Positions 45,125-53,598 of a DNA stretch of 64,000 nucleotides are shown one piece after another. A program made the translations under genes and the position numbers. This DNA comes from Arthrobacter sp042667405 (GTDB taxonomy: Bacteria; Actinomycetota; Actinomycetes; Actinomycetales; Micrococcaceae): assembly GCF_042667405.1 (NCBI RefSeq), contig NZ_JBHVAL010000019.1, positions 28,387 to 92,386 of the forward strand. The letters run 5' to 3'. The notes under the pieces were generated by a model. The model saw only the letters and a list, made by a program, of their open reading frames with translations. It had not been told where the DNA came from and searched no databases. The number at the start of each line of letters is the position of its first letter. Within the stretch, counting starts at the first letter, position 1.

Positions 45125-46207
45125 ATGTCCAACATCATCGAATTCACCGGACCAGTGCTCGTCGCCGCGGATCAGGAACGACGTGGTATGTGGTCCGTTG
45201 GAGGCACGCTGACCTTCCAACGTCCGTCAGGGCAGCCGGAGAAGGTGCTCGATGGCTGGGTCCTCCCCGGATTTGTTGATGCCCATTGCCACATCGGCTT
45301 GGGCCCCGGCGGCGCGGTGGACGAGGCCACTACCCTCGCACAGGCCCAGGCGGACCTGGCCGCCGGGACTCTGCTCATCCGCGACTGTGGATCGCCCAGC
45401 GACACACGGTGGGTGCAGCAACGGGAGGACTTGCCTCGGCTGATCAGGTCCGGCCGCCATATCGCCCGAAGCCGCAGGTACCTGCGCGGGCTGGGTCACG
45501 AGATTGAGCCGGAGCAGTTGGTGGAGACCGTTCGGAAGGAAGCGCGCGACGGCGACGGTTGGGTGAAATTGGTCGGGGACTGGATCGATCGCGGCATAGG
45601 TGACCTGGCGGCCTCCTTTCCTGCCAGGACCGTAAGGGACGCCGTCCGGGCTGCGCACGACGAGGGCGCCAGGGTCACGGCGCATTGCTTCGCGGAAGAG
45701 ACCATCGATGACATGCTCGATGCCGGTATCGACTGCATCGAACACGCAACGGGTCTGTTGCCACGACACATCCCCAGGCTCGTGGAGCAGTCCGTCCCGA
45801 TCGTTCCCACGCTGGTCAACATCGCCACCTTCCCGGATATCGCTGCCCAGGCCGCGCCAAAATTTCCTGAATACGCCCACCACATGACGCGCCTCTGGGA
45901 GCGGCGGCGTGAACGTGTGGTGGAGGCGTACGAAGCCGGAGTCGCCATCTACACCGGTACGGACGCCGGGAGCGTCATCAGACATGGCCGTATTGCCGAC
46001 GAAATGAACGAACTGCACGACGCCGGCCTGCCGCCGGCCGCGGTCCTTGACGCCGCCACGTGGGGCGCCCGGAAGTGGCTGGGCGCCGAAGCCATCAGCG
46101 AAGGGGCGAGTGCCGACGTCGTGATCTGCCACGAGGATCCGCGCCGGAACGTCAGTACCGTTTCGGCACTCAAACACGTCGTCCTGCGAGGGCAGCTGAT
46201 CCGCTAG
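45125..46207 (+). CDS. Metal-dependent amidohydrolase
   Basis: A 360-residue TIM-barrel amidohydrolase with the small beta-sandwich at both ends. The HxH motif is FVDAHCHIG (about residue 53). The carbamylated-Lys candidate is WVKLVGD (about 147), further metal histidines are TAHCF and EHATG, and the catalytic Asp is GTDAGS (about 277). The pattern is close to prolidase/imidazolonepropionase-type members, but the substrate is not evident. ATG 45125 is divergent from thiC with about 90 bases between the gene and the riboswitch; no operon partner is clear. Confidence 0.87.
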   Translation: MSNIIEFTGPVLVAADQERRGMWSVGGTLTFQRPSGQPEKVLDGWVLPGFVDAHCHIGLGPGGAVDEATTLAQAQADLAAGTLLIRDCGSPSDTRWVQQREDLPRLIRSGRHIARSRRYLRGLGHEIEPEQLVETVRKEARDGDGWVKLVGDWIDRGIGDLAASFPARTVRDAVRAAHDEGARVTAHCFAEETIDDMLDAGIDCIEHATGLLPRHIPRLVEQSVPIVPTLVNIATFPDIAAQAAPKFPEYAHHMTRLWERRRERVVEAYEAGVAIYTGTDAGSVIRHGRIADEMNELHDAGLPPAAVLDAATWGARKWLGAEAISEGASADVVICHEDPRRNVSTVSALKHVVLRGQLIR

Positions 46208-46214
46208 GAATAAA

Positions 46215-46226
46215 TTGAAGCTTCAA
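46215..46226. promoter_or_regulatory. Palindromic candidate operator upstream of the VOC gene
   Basis: TTGAAGCTTCAA is a perfect 12-base palindrome, in an AT-rich patch 59 bases before the VOC gene start. It resembles MarR-type sites, which often control ring-cleavage and glyoxalase genes. This is inferred from symmetry and position. Confidence 0.45.
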
Positions 46227-46284
46227 GTAATTTAGATAGGTAGAACGTGCCGAAAGGCGGCCGCATCAACACCGGGAGCTTCAC

Positions 46285-47193
46285 ATGTCCGCTTCATCCA
46301 TACAGGACCTTCTGCCTGCCGACCTCGCCATGGGCACCGTTATGCTCAAGGTCGGCGATATGAAAGTCATGAGTGACTACTACCAGCGCGCCTTGGGGCT
46401 GGAGGTTGTTGCCGAGCAGGACGGCGGCCTCTACCTCGGGCGGGTCGGCAAGCCCGTGGTCCACTTGGCCCCGGCTGCCGGTCTCCAGCTTCCAGGGCGT
46501 GGTGAGGCCGGGCTGTTCCACACCGCCATCCTCTTCCAGGACCAGCCCTCATTGGCGGCCACCATCGCAACCGCCGCCGGTTATGAACCCCGTGCCTTCG
46601 TGGGAAGTGCGGACCACCTGGTCAGTGAAGCGTTCTACTTCACCGACCCGGAAGGCAACGGCATTGAGCTCTACTACGACAAGCCGCGCGAAAGCTGGCA
46701 GTGGGACGGCAAAAATGTGGTCATGGACAATGTGGCCCTCCCGCCGCAGCGTTTCCTCCAGCAGCACCTGAGCGAAGCCGCGGTCACGGGCCAGCACGAA
46801 GCGGCGGCCGGAATAGGCCACGTCCACCTTCAGGTGGGCGACGTCGCCACGGCCCACAACTTCTACGTCGAAACCCTGGGCTTCGAGAAGACCGCGGGTT
46901 GGCATGGCCAGGCGCTGTTCGTCTCCGCCGGTGGGTACCACCACCACATGGCCATGAATGTGTGGAACAGCCGCGGCGCCGGCCCCCGGAAGGACACCCT
47001 GGGGCTCGGGGAAGTGCTCATTGAGGTGCCCACTGGCGATGACGTCGGCGCACTGGCAGACCGCCTGCGGGTGGCCGGAGTGCAGAACCACCACACGGGC
47101 GCCGAATTGCAGTTCGAAGACCCGTGGAGGAACAAGCTGCGCGTTGCCGTGCGCCGGCCCGATTCCGCCGCCGGCGTCCAGGCAGGCGCATAG
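46285..47193 (+). CDS. VOC-family ring-cleaving dioxygenase-like protein (CatE-type)
   Basis: A 302-residue protein with two vicinal-oxygen-chelate halves. Metal ligands are expected in LFHTAIL and GNGIELYYD of the first half and in GIGHVHLQVGD, GGYHHHMAMNVW of the second. The length and the HHHMAMNVW block match Bacillus CatE-like catechol 2,3-dioxygenases and relatives. Substrate is uncertain. ATG 46285 follows GGGAGCTTCAC. A palindrome upstream suggests control by a MarR-type repressor, which is not encoded here. Confidence 0.85.
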   Translation: MSASSIQDLLPADLAMGTVMLKVGDMKVMSDYYQRALGLEVVAEQDGGLYLGRVGKPVVHLAPAAGLQLPGRGEAGLFHTAILFQDQPSLAATIATAAGYEPRAFVGSADHLVSEAFYFTDPEGNGIELYYDKPRESWQWDGKNVVMDNVALPPQRFLQQHLSEAAVTGQHEAAAGIGHVHLQVGDVATAHNFYVETLGFEKTAGWHGQALFVSAGGYHHHMAMNVWNSRGAGPRKDTLGLGEVLIEVPTGDDVGALADRLRVAGVQNHHTGAELQFEDPWRNKLRVAVRRPDSAAGVQAGA

Positions 47194-47278
47194 CTGCACT
47201 AGGCTGGGCAGTGACGGTGCGGGACCTCCTGTCCTGCGCCGCACGCCCCGTCAGCACTAAGGATTGAGAGTACTTTCC

Positions 47279-47716
47279 ATGGGCTTTGCCGAAATTTTTG
47301 TAGCCACCCACGACGAAGCACTCAAGCGGGCAGCCGCCCTGGGCAAGGGTGCCGATGTTGCCGGACCCGCGGTCCGGATCAAGGACATTACGGACTACGA
47401 AGTTGAACAGCTTGGCGACCTTGCCGGACAGGCGGTCCATGCTGCGGGCGCCGACTACGAACTTGCCTTGGTGGACGTCACCAGTGATGCGCTTCTCGGC
47501 GTTCCCGAGGCGATGGTGAGGGCGCTGGCCGAACTGCTCACCTACGAAAGCGAAGGCGAAGCCAACGTCCTCGACGACGTCGCTGCCGCCTGGGCTGCGC
47601 AGGAAGACATGCCCTTTGAAGCCGCGCAGTCACGGCAATACGTCCAGCAACTGGCCGCCCTTGCCGCGGACGTGGAAAAGACCGAGCGGACCGGGCTCTA
47701 CGTCTGGTCGGAATGA
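47279..47716 (+). CDS. Hypothetical protein
   Basis: A 145-residue acidic, largely helical soluble protein, MGFAEIFVATHDEAL at the start. I do not recognise a family. It has no signal peptide, membrane segment or cysteines. The start could also be TTG 47264, but ATG 47279 gives the more protein-like N-terminus. It lies between the VOC gene and the rpsP operon and shows normal codon use for this window. Confidence 0.6.
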   Translation: MGFAEIFVATHDEALKRAAALGKGADVAGPAVRIKDITDYEVEQLGDLAGQAVHAAGADYELALVDVTSDALLGVPEAMVRALAELLTYESEGEANVLDDVAAAWAAQEDMPFEAAQSRQYVQQLAALAADVEKTERTGLYVWSE

Positions 47717-47951
47717 GCATCCGCCGTCCGGTCCGGTGAAGGCGCCGTCCGCAAAGTGACCAAGAACTCACCGGCCCGTGCGGCGTAAGTCGTAAATGCC
47801 GCGGGCATCTGGCACAATAGACAGGTACTCGATCGGTGCGGCCCCTCTCTCCGTGCTCGTATCTTGTCCTTCGAACCGCCAAGTATGGCCCGCCCCACGG
47901 GTGCAGAACGCCCGGTTCAACCCCGTTTCAGAAACAGGAGTGACCACAAAA

Positions 47952-48374
47952 GTGGCCGTAAAGATTCGCCTTAAGCGCTTCGGTAAGATGCGCGCACCGT
48001 ACTACCGCATTGTCGTCATGGATGCCCGCGCCAAGCGCGATGGCCGTGCCATTGAAGAAATCGGCAAGTACCACCCCACCGAAGAGCCGTCGTACATCGA
48101 GGTCGCTTCCGAGCGCGCCCAGTACTGGCTCTCCGTTGGTGCCCAGCCGACCGAGCAGGTTGCCGCGATCCTCAAGATCACCGGTGACTGGCAGAAGTTC
48201 AAGGGCCTCCCGGGCCAGGAAGGCACCCTGAAGACCAAAGCTCCGAAGGAAGCTTTCGTAGCTCCGGAGAAGGGTTCCGTCATCATCCCGGAAGCCATCA
48301 CCAAGAAGGCCAAGAAGGACGACGCTGCTGAGGCTCCGGCCGAGGCTGAAGCAGAGACCACCGAGGCTGAGTAA
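47952..48374 (+). CDS. rpsP: 30S ribosomal protein S16
   Basis: A 140-residue protein starting at GTG 47952 (MAVKIRLKRFGKMRAPYYRIVVMDARAKRDGR), ten bases after AGGAG. An earlier frame runs through the leader but without homology. The S16 core (about 80 residues) is followed by a Lys/Ala/Glu-rich tail typical of actinobacteria. It heads rpsP-khpA-rimM-trmD, the standard order. The 235-base gap before it should contain the promoter, which I could not place. Confidence 0.96.
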   Translation: MAVKIRLKRFGKMRAPYYRIVVMDARAKRDGRAIEEIGKYHPTEEPSYIEVASERAQYWLSVGAQPTEQVAAILKITGDWQKFKGLPGQEGTLKTKAPKEAFVAPEKGSVIIPEAITKKAKKDDAAEAPAEAEAETTEAE

Positions 48375-48375
48375 G

Positions 48376-48618
48376 TTGCTGGCAGAAGCGCTCGAGCACT
48401 TGGTCCGCGGGATCGTTGACAGCCCTGAGGATGTCAAGGTCAGTGCCAGGAACAACCGTCGCGGGGAATCCCTCGAGGTGCGCGTTCACCAGGAGGACCT
48501 CGGACGGGTGATCGGCCGTCAAGGACGTACTGCACGTGCACTGCGCACTGTGGTTGCTGCCTTGGCTGGTGGCGAGCAGGTCCGGGTCGACGTCGTCGAT
48601 ACCGACCGCCGCCGGTAA
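48376..48618 (+). CDS. khpA: KH-domain RNA-binding protein KhpA
   Basis: An 80-residue single KH-domain protein. The GxxG loop is GRQG within LGRVIGRQGRTARALRTVV. TTG 48376 starts one base after the rpsP stop. KhpA, with KhpB, binds many RNAs and affects cell elongation in Gram-positive bacteria. Position between rpsP and rimM is the conserved one. Confidence 0.93.
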   Translation: MLAEALEHLVRGIVDSPEDVKVSARNNRRGESLEVRVHQEDLGRVIGRQGRTARALRTVVAALAGGEQVRVDVVDTDRRR

Positions 48619-48643
48619 CGCGCTCAGCACTTTTTGTCTTAGG

Positions 48644-48679
48644 TCCGGCCCCTTCACCGAATATGGTGGAGGGGCCGGA
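48644..48679 (+). terminator. Hairpin between khpA and rimM
   Basis: A 15-bp stem with one G-T pair (48644-48658 with 48665-48679) surrounds a six-base loop. It is followed by TTGCTTTG, only weakly T-rich. It could partially terminate or set mRNA stability between ribosomal-protein and rRNA-maturation genes. Confidence 0.5.
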
Positions 48680-48747
48680 TTGCTTTGTCCAACACTTCAC
48701 TACCGCGACTGCCCGGCGGCGCGGAACAACAGAATTCAGAGGAACCC

Positions 48748-49296
48748 ATGCAGCTCCAGGTGGCCCGGATCGGCAAACCCCATGGCATTCGTGGCGAGGT
48801 GACGGTGCAGGTACTCACCGACGCGCCCGCAGAGCGATTCGTCGCGGGGACCGAGTTCGTCGTGGAGCCGGCCTCAGCCGGCCCGTTGACTGTCCGCAGC
48901 GCCAGGTGGAACAAGGAAATCCTGCTGCTTGGCTTCGAGGAGATCGCGGACCGCAATGCCGCTGAAGCCATCCGTGGGGCAAAGCTGTTCATTGAAACGG
49001 AAGAACTCGACGACGACGACGACGAGGAAGGCTGGTACGAGCACGAACTCGTTGGCCTTCAGGCGCGTGTGGGTGCCCAGATTGTTGGCAAGGTTGCCGC
49101 ACTGAACACCATGCCCGCCCAGGACCTGCTGGTCATAGAATCCGAAGACGGCAAGGAGATCCTGGTTCCCTTCGTTGACGAAATCGTCCCGGAGGTCAAC
49201 ATCGAGGACGGCTACATCCTCATCACGCCGCCCTCGGGCCTGTTCGAGCTCAACGACGAAGGTGCCGGGGATTCCAACGGGGAGCCTGCTGAATGA
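48748..49296 (+). CDS. rimM: 16S rRNA processing protein RimM
   Basis: A 182-residue maturation factor that binds S19 in the 30S head. MQLQVARIGKPHGIRGEVTV is the standard N-terminus and the PRC-barrel part follows (DLLVIESEDGKEILVPFV). ATG 48748 follows AGAGGAA. An acidic run, DDDDDEE, separates the two domains. The stop overlaps trmD by four bases. Confidence 0.95.
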   Translation: MQLQVARIGKPHGIRGEVTVQVLTDAPAERFVAGTEFVVEPASAGPLTVRSARWNKEILLLGFEEIADRNAAEAIRGAKLFIETEELDDDDDEEGWYEHELVGLQARVGAQIVGKVAALNTMPAQDLLVIESEDGKEILVPFVDEIVPEVNIEDGYILITPPSGLFELNDEGAGDSNGEPAE

Positions 49297-50093
49297 GGAT
49301 CGATGTCGTCAGCATCTTCCCTGAGTACCTTGCCCCGCTGGAGCTTTCCCTCATAGGCAAGGCCCGGCAGGACGGATTGCTGGAGCTGAACGTCCACGAT
49401 CTGCGTACCTTCACCACGGACAAGCACCGTACGGTGGACGACACACCGTACGGTGGCGGTGCCGGCATGGTCATGAAGCCTGAACCCTGGGCGCAGGCGC
49501 TTGAGTCCATAGCCCCTGCGGAGGCGGGCACCAAGCCGGTGTTGATTGTTCCCTCACCCGCGGGGGAGCGCTTCACCCAGGCGCTGGCTTACGAACTCGC
49601 CGAGGAAGAGCAGCTGGTCTTCGCTTGTGGCCGCTACGAAGGCATCGACGAACGCGTCATCGACTGGGCCCACGAGCACTTCACGGTGCGTCCGGTCAGC
49701 CTTGGCGACTACGTGCTCAACGGAGGCGAGGTAGCCGTCCTCGCCATGGTGGAAGCGATCGGCCGCCTCCTTCCCGGGGTGGTCGGCAACCCCGAGTCGT
49801 TGATCGAGGAGTCCCACTCCGACGGTTTGCTGGAGTATCCCGTCTACACCAAACCGTCATCCTGGCGTGACCATGACGTGCCGGAGATCCTGCTGAGCGG
49901 CAATCACGGCAAGATTGCCCAATGGCGCCGCCATGAGCAGTTCCGTCGTACCGCCGAACGCCGCCCGGACCTTCTGGCGGATTTCGACGCCGGTACGTTG
50001 AGTCGCGCGGACCGCAACGCCCTCGCGGAGCTCGGCTACGAGATCGTCGATGGCCGGCTTCGGGCCACCCGCCGCGGTGAGTCCACCGACTAA
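49293..50093 (+). CDS. trmD: tRNA (guanine37-N1)-methyltransferase
   Basis: A 266-residue SPOUT-class enzyme that methylates G37 next to the anticodon and prevents frameshifting. MRIDVVSIFPEYLAPL, TPYGGGAGMVMKPEP and the trefoil-knot SAM site YVLNGGEVAVLAMVEAIGRLLPGVVG are intact. ATG 49293 overlaps the rimM stop. Confidence 0.97.
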   Translation: MRIDVVSIFPEYLAPLELSLIGKARQDGLLELNVHDLRTFTTDKHRTVDDTPYGGGAGMVMKPEPWAQALESIAPAEAGTKPVLIVPSPAGERFTQALAYELAEEEQLVFACGRYEGIDERVIDWAHEHFTVRPVSLGDYVLNGGEVAVLAMVEAIGRLLPGVVGNPESLIEESHSDGLLEYPVYTKPSSWRDHDVPEILLSGNHGKIAQWRRHEQFRRTAERRPDLLADFDAGTLSRADRNALAELGYEIVDGRLRATRRGESTD

Positions 50094-50130
50094 GCCGCCG
50101 GCCGCCGTCGAACGCTGTGGGTCCCGCCAG

Positions 50131-50160
50131 TTGGTCGGATGGCTGAGCATGTGGCAGAAT
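50131..50160 (+). promoter_or_regulatory. Promoter of rplS
   Basis: TTGGTC (50131-50136) and CAGAAT (50155-50160) are 18 bases apart, 38 bases after trmD. The resulting leader would be about 190 bases and includes the palindrome CGGAAATTTCCG at 50270-50281. So rplS has its own promoter and a long leader that could be autoregulatory. Confidence 0.5.
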
Positions 50161-50356
50161 TAACCCTTGTGTCTGCTGGGCTGACACCTGCCACAGGGGG
50201 AGTTCAGCCAACAGTCGGACAACCCGGTGACGCCAATCAGTGGTGGAGCCGGACACTAAGAAACTTCGGCGGAAATTTCCGGTGGCCTGGTGTGCCCCGG
50301 GCTTGTCCGCCGTAACCCAAAGTGAATGACCTGTGGCGTTCACCAGGAGTGGATTA

Positions 50357-50710
50357 ATGCATATCCTCGATAGCGTAGATGCAGCTTCGCTGCGTAGCGA
50401 TGTTCCTGAGTTCCGCGCGGGTGACACCCTCAAGGTTCACGTCAACATCATCGAAGGCAAGAACTCCCGTGTCCAGGTATTCCAGGGCTTCGTCCTGGGC
50501 CGCCAGGGTGACGGCGTTCGCGAAACCTTCACCGTGCGCAAGGTTTCCTTCGGTGTCGGCGTAGAGCGTACCTTCCCGGTACACTCCCCGATCATCGAAA
50601 AGATCGAGGTCGTCACCAAGGGTGACGTCCGCCGCGCCAAGCTTTACTACATGCGCGCACTGCGCGGTAAGGCTGCGAAGATCAAGGAAAAGCGCGACTT
50701 CGCCAAGTAA
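50357..50710 (+). CDS. rplS: 50S ribosomal protein L19
   Basis: A 117-residue protein at the 30S-50S interface. MHILDSVDAASLRSDVPEF, FRAGDTLKVHV and the late VRRAKLYYMRALRGKAAKIKEKR are typical. ATG 50357 follows AGGAGTGGATTA. It ends 81 bases before lepB, and the terminator that would end its transcript lies inside lepB. Confidence 0.97.
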   Translation: MHILDSVDAASLRSDVPEFRAGDTLKVHVNIIEGKNSRVQVFQGFVLGRQGDGVRETFTVRKVSFGVGVERTFPVHSPIIEKIEVVTKGDVRRAKLYYMRALRGKAAKIKEKRDFAK

Positions 50711-50791
50711 GTCCCGCGACTTACGCAACGGGTCCAGGATTCGTGCCCGGTTGATCCGGAGCAATCCGCAACGCAACACAGGATACGAGTC

Positions 50792-51469
50792 ATGGACACA
50801 TCAGAACGCCAGCCCCGGAAACAGGGCTGGCGTTTTGTTTTGCTGGCCCTGGTCCTCGCCATCGCCATCAGCGGCCTGGTGCGCTCACTGTGGGTCGACG
50901 TCTATTACATTCCGTCCGAATCCATGGAGCCGCTGCTGATGACCGGCGACCGGATCCTGGTATCGCGCACCGATTTCAGCGCCGAGCCTATCCGCCGGGG
51001 CGACGTCGTGGTATTTGACGGGCGCGGCTCCTTCGCGCCGCTCAGCAGCGGCAAGGGTCCGTTCGTGGATGCGGTCAACGCGGCGGGACAGTGGTTTGGG
51101 TTGACGGGCAGTGACACCACCTACGTAAAAAGGGTCATTGGCGTCCCCGGTGACCATGTTCAGTGTTGCGATGCCACCGGGCAGCTCACAGTGAACGGTC
51201 AGGTACTTGAGGAACCCTATCTTTACCCGGGCGATGAACCCAGCACGCAGAAGTTCGACGTCGTGGTGCCCCGGGACCGCCTCTGGTTGATGGGTGATCA
51301 TCGTTCGCGCTCTGCCGACTCCCGTGGGCTGCTGGGCGCGCCGGGCGGCGGCATGGTTCCCATGGAACGGGTTATCGGACGGCCGGTCCAGATCATCTGG
51401 CCACTTGATAGATTTACAGGGATGCCTCGCTCCACGCAGGCCGAAACATCATCGAAGGACGGACAGTAG
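50792..51469 (+). CDS. lepB: Type I signal peptidase (first copy)
   Basis: A 225-residue membrane protease that removes signal peptides. One N-terminal membrane segment (about residues 13-33) precedes the catalytic Ser44 in IPSESMEP and the Lys113 in YVKRVIGVPGDHV. GDHRSRSADSR is the last conserved box. It ends right before the second copy with no gap. Codons 5-15 encode the stem of an intrinsic terminator. Confidence 0.95.
   Translation: MDTSERQPRKQGWRFVLLALVLAIAISGLVRSLWVDVYYIPSESMEPLLMTGDRILVSRTDFSAEPIRRGDVVVFDGRGSFAPLSSGKGPFVDAVNAAGQWFGLTGSDTTYVKRVIGVPGDHVQCCDATGQLTVNGQVLEEPYLYPGDEPSTQKFDVVVPRDRLWLMGDHRSRSADSRGLLGAPGGGMVPMERVIGRPVQIIWPLDRFTGMPRSTQAETSSKDGQ
50805..50840 (+). terminator. 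Intrinsic terminator inside the 5' end of the first lepB
   Basis: AACGCCAGCCC (50805-50815) pairs perfectly with GGGCTGGCGTT (50824-50834) around an 8-base loop. TTTTGTTTT follows. It lies 95 bases after rplS but within lepB codons 5-17, so it would terminate rplS mRNA and limit read-through into lepB. Confidence 0.75.
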
Positions 51470-52261
51470 ATGCCGGACAAAGCTCCCGGGACCCCAGAGC
51501 GGTACGACGACGACGCGCGGCTCTCGGACGAAACGGCGCCTTCAGATGGTGCGGAGACCCGGGCAGAGGCGGAAAAACCGGGCAAGAACCCGGTGCTGGT
51601 ATGGGTCAAGGAAATTGCCACTGTCGTGGTGATTGCGCTGGTGCTGTCATTCCTGTTAAAAACGTTCCTTTTCAAGGCTTTCTTCATACCCTCCGAGTCC
51701 ATGGAAAGCACGCTGGACGTTCACGACCGCATCTTCATCAACCTGCTGGTTCCCGGGCCATTCGACCTCTCGCGCGGCGACGTAGTGGTCTTCAAGGACA
51801 CCCAGGCATGGCTCCCGCCCGTGGCCCAGAAGCCGGCCGGGCCCATGGACTGGGTAGGAGACACCCTCGAATTCGTAGGCCTGGCTCCGGACGCGAGCGA
51901 GCAGCACCTGGTCAAACGTGTTATCGGGCTCCCCGGCGATCACGTCTCGTGCTGTGATGCGCAGGGACGGATCAGCGTCAATGGTGTTGCCCTCAACGAG
52001 ACCTACATCAATCCGGCCGAAACCCCCTCTCCGCAAACCTTCGACGTAGTTGTTCCCGAAGGTAAAGTGTGGGTTATGGGCGATAACCGCAACCACTCTG
52101 CGGACTCCCGGGCCCACCAGGAAACCAACGGCGGATTCGTGAACATCGAAGATGTTGAGGGCAAGGCCACGGTCATCGCCTGGCCCATCAACCGATGGAC
52201 TGTCCTTGACAACTACCCGGACGTTTTCCGTAACGTCCCCCAAGCAACCCCCGCAAAGTAG
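51470..52261 (+). CDS. lepB: Type I signal peptidase (second copy)
   Basis: A 263-residue paralogue of the upstream enzyme with a longer acidic cytoplasmic N-terminus (about residues 1-42). One membrane segment (about 48-65), catalytic Ser77 in IPSESMES and Lys149 in LVKRVIGLPGDHV are present. Both copies share a Cys-Cys pair just after this box (HVxCCD). GDNRNHSADSR closes the conserved set. The ATG follows the first stop directly, so the copies are one transcript and probably arose by duplication. Confidence 0.95.
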   Translation: MPDKAPGTPERYDDDARLSDETAPSDGAETRAEAEKPGKNPVLVWVKEIATVVVIALVLSFLLKTFLFKAFFIPSESMESTLDVHDRIFINLLVPGPFDLSRGDVVVFKDTQAWLPPVAQKPAGPMDWVGDTLEFVGLAPDASEQHLVKRVIGLPGDHVSCCDAQGRISVNGVALNETYINPAETPSPQTFDVVVPEGKVWVMGDNRNHSADSRAHQETNGGFVNIEDVEGKATVIAWPINRWTVLDNYPDVFRNVPQATPAK

Positions 52262-53062
52262 ATGGCAACCACAGCAACAGGTCCAGGTCCAGGTCCCAAG
52301 GCCAAAGCCAAGACCCAGCCCAAAGCCAAGACCCAGCCCAAGGGCAAGACCCCGCCCAAGGGAAAAGCGAAAGCGAAGAGCCCGCTAGGTTTTCCCACGT
52401 TGGACGTGGAGAGAACGTTCCTCTCCCAAGGTGTGCGCCTTCTTGCGGGTGTGGACGAGGTAGGGCGCGGCGCGTTGGCGGGTCCCGTCAGCGTGGGAAT
52501 CACGGTGGTCGACCTCGCCGAGCATGGCCTTCTGGCCGATGTTCGCGACAGCAAGCTCCTCAAACCCGAAGACCGTGACCGCTTGGAACCCCTGGTCCGC
52601 GAATGGGCCCTGGCCTCAGCAGTGGGGCACGCCTCCTCACAGGAGATAGACGAGATCGGCATCATTGCCGCCCTGCGCCTGGCCGGAACCCGTGCGTGGT
52701 GTGAAATTCTCGACGGCGGCATCACTCCAGACCTTGTGCTGTTGGACGGCAGCCACAACTGGCTTTCACCGGACGTCCAGGCGTCTCTCTTTGACTCGGC
52801 ACCGACCGGTGCACTGTGCGAAGCTCCTGTCCACACGAGGGTCAAAGCCGACATGAGTTGCCTCAGCGTGGCGGCGGCCAGTGTGTTGGCCAAGGTGGCC
52901 CGCGACCGCATCATGGTGGACCTCCACTCCGAGCTGCCCGCCTATGGCTGGAATGTGAACAAGGGGTATGCCACCGCCGCCCACCGTGACGTTATCCGCC
53001 TCCAGGGTCCCAGTGCATACCACCGCACCAGCTGGCACTTGACCGGTGCCATGGCGGAATAG
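52262..53062 (+). CDS. rnhB: Ribonuclease HII
   Basis: A 266-residue enzyme that cuts RNA in RNA-DNA hybrids and at single ribonucleotides. Catalytic acids lie in GVDEVGRGALAGPV (about residue 63) and LLDGSHNW (about 160); VKADMSCLSVAAASVLAKVARD is also typical. An unusual N-terminal extension (about 45 residues) is built from KAKTQPK/KGKTPPK-type repeats. ATG 52262 follows the lepB stop directly. The basic tail may add nucleic-acid binding. Confidence 0.94.
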   Translation: MATTATGPGPGPKAKAKTQPKAKTQPKGKTPPKGKAKAKSPLGFPTLDVERTFLSQGVRLLAGVDEVGRGALAGPVSVGITVVDLAEHGLLADVRDSKLLKPEDRDRLEPLVREWALASAVGHASSQEIDEIGIIAALRLAGTRAWCEILDGGITPDLVLLDGSHNWLSPDVQASLFDSAPTGALCEAPVHTRVKADMSCLSVAAASVLAKVARDRIMVDLHSELPAYGWNVNKGYATAAHRDVIRLQGPSAYHRTSWHLTGAMAE

Positions 53063-53130
53063 TTCCTGCCAGTCGCGCAGCTGTTGTGTACTTGGCGCGT
53101 ACCAACCAGCAGATAGTGCAAGATGGAACT

Positions 53131-53475
53131 ATGAGTGCCGAGGACCTTGAAAACTATGAAACCGACATGGAGCTGCAGCTCTACCGTGAGTACCGGGACG
53201 TAGTCGGTCTTTTCAGCTACGTTGTCGAGACGGAGCGACGGTTCTATCTGGCCAACCACGTCGATCTCCAAGCCCGCAGCGCGGACGGTGAGGTTTACTT
53301 CGACCTGACTCTGCAGGACGCGTGGGTCTGGGATGTCTACCGCTCCGCGCGCTTCGTCAAGAACGTCCGCGTGATCACCTTCAAGGACGTCAACGTCGAA
53401 GAACTGCCCCGCAGCGAAGACCTTGCTTTGCCCAAGGACGGCGGCCTGGGAGACCTTGGAGATCTCGGCAACTAG
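53131..53475 (+). CDS. DUF2469 family protein
   Basis: A 114-residue acidic protein, MSAEDLENYETDMELQLYRE, almost invariant in actinobacteria, where it regularly lies between rnhB and yraN as here. The core FSYVVETERRFYLAN and VYFDLTLQDAWVWDVYR is present. A short Gly/Leu/Asp tail follows. Function unknown. ATG 53131 gives the usual N-terminus. Confidence 0.9.
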   Translation: MSAEDLENYETDMELQLYREYRDVVGLFSYVVETERRFYLANHVDLQARSADGEVYFDLTLQDAWVWDVYRSARFVKNVRVITFKDVNVEELPRSEDLALPKDGGLGDLGDLGN

Positions 53476-53598
53476 GGCTTTTCCGGGGAGCACTGTTCCT
53501 CCACAACTTAGGATTCCGGCCGGTTTACCCACATAGCAGCAGGCCGCCCTGTCACCGTCCGCCTCCAGCCTGAAGGCTGGTCAGTGGAGGTGGTGGCC

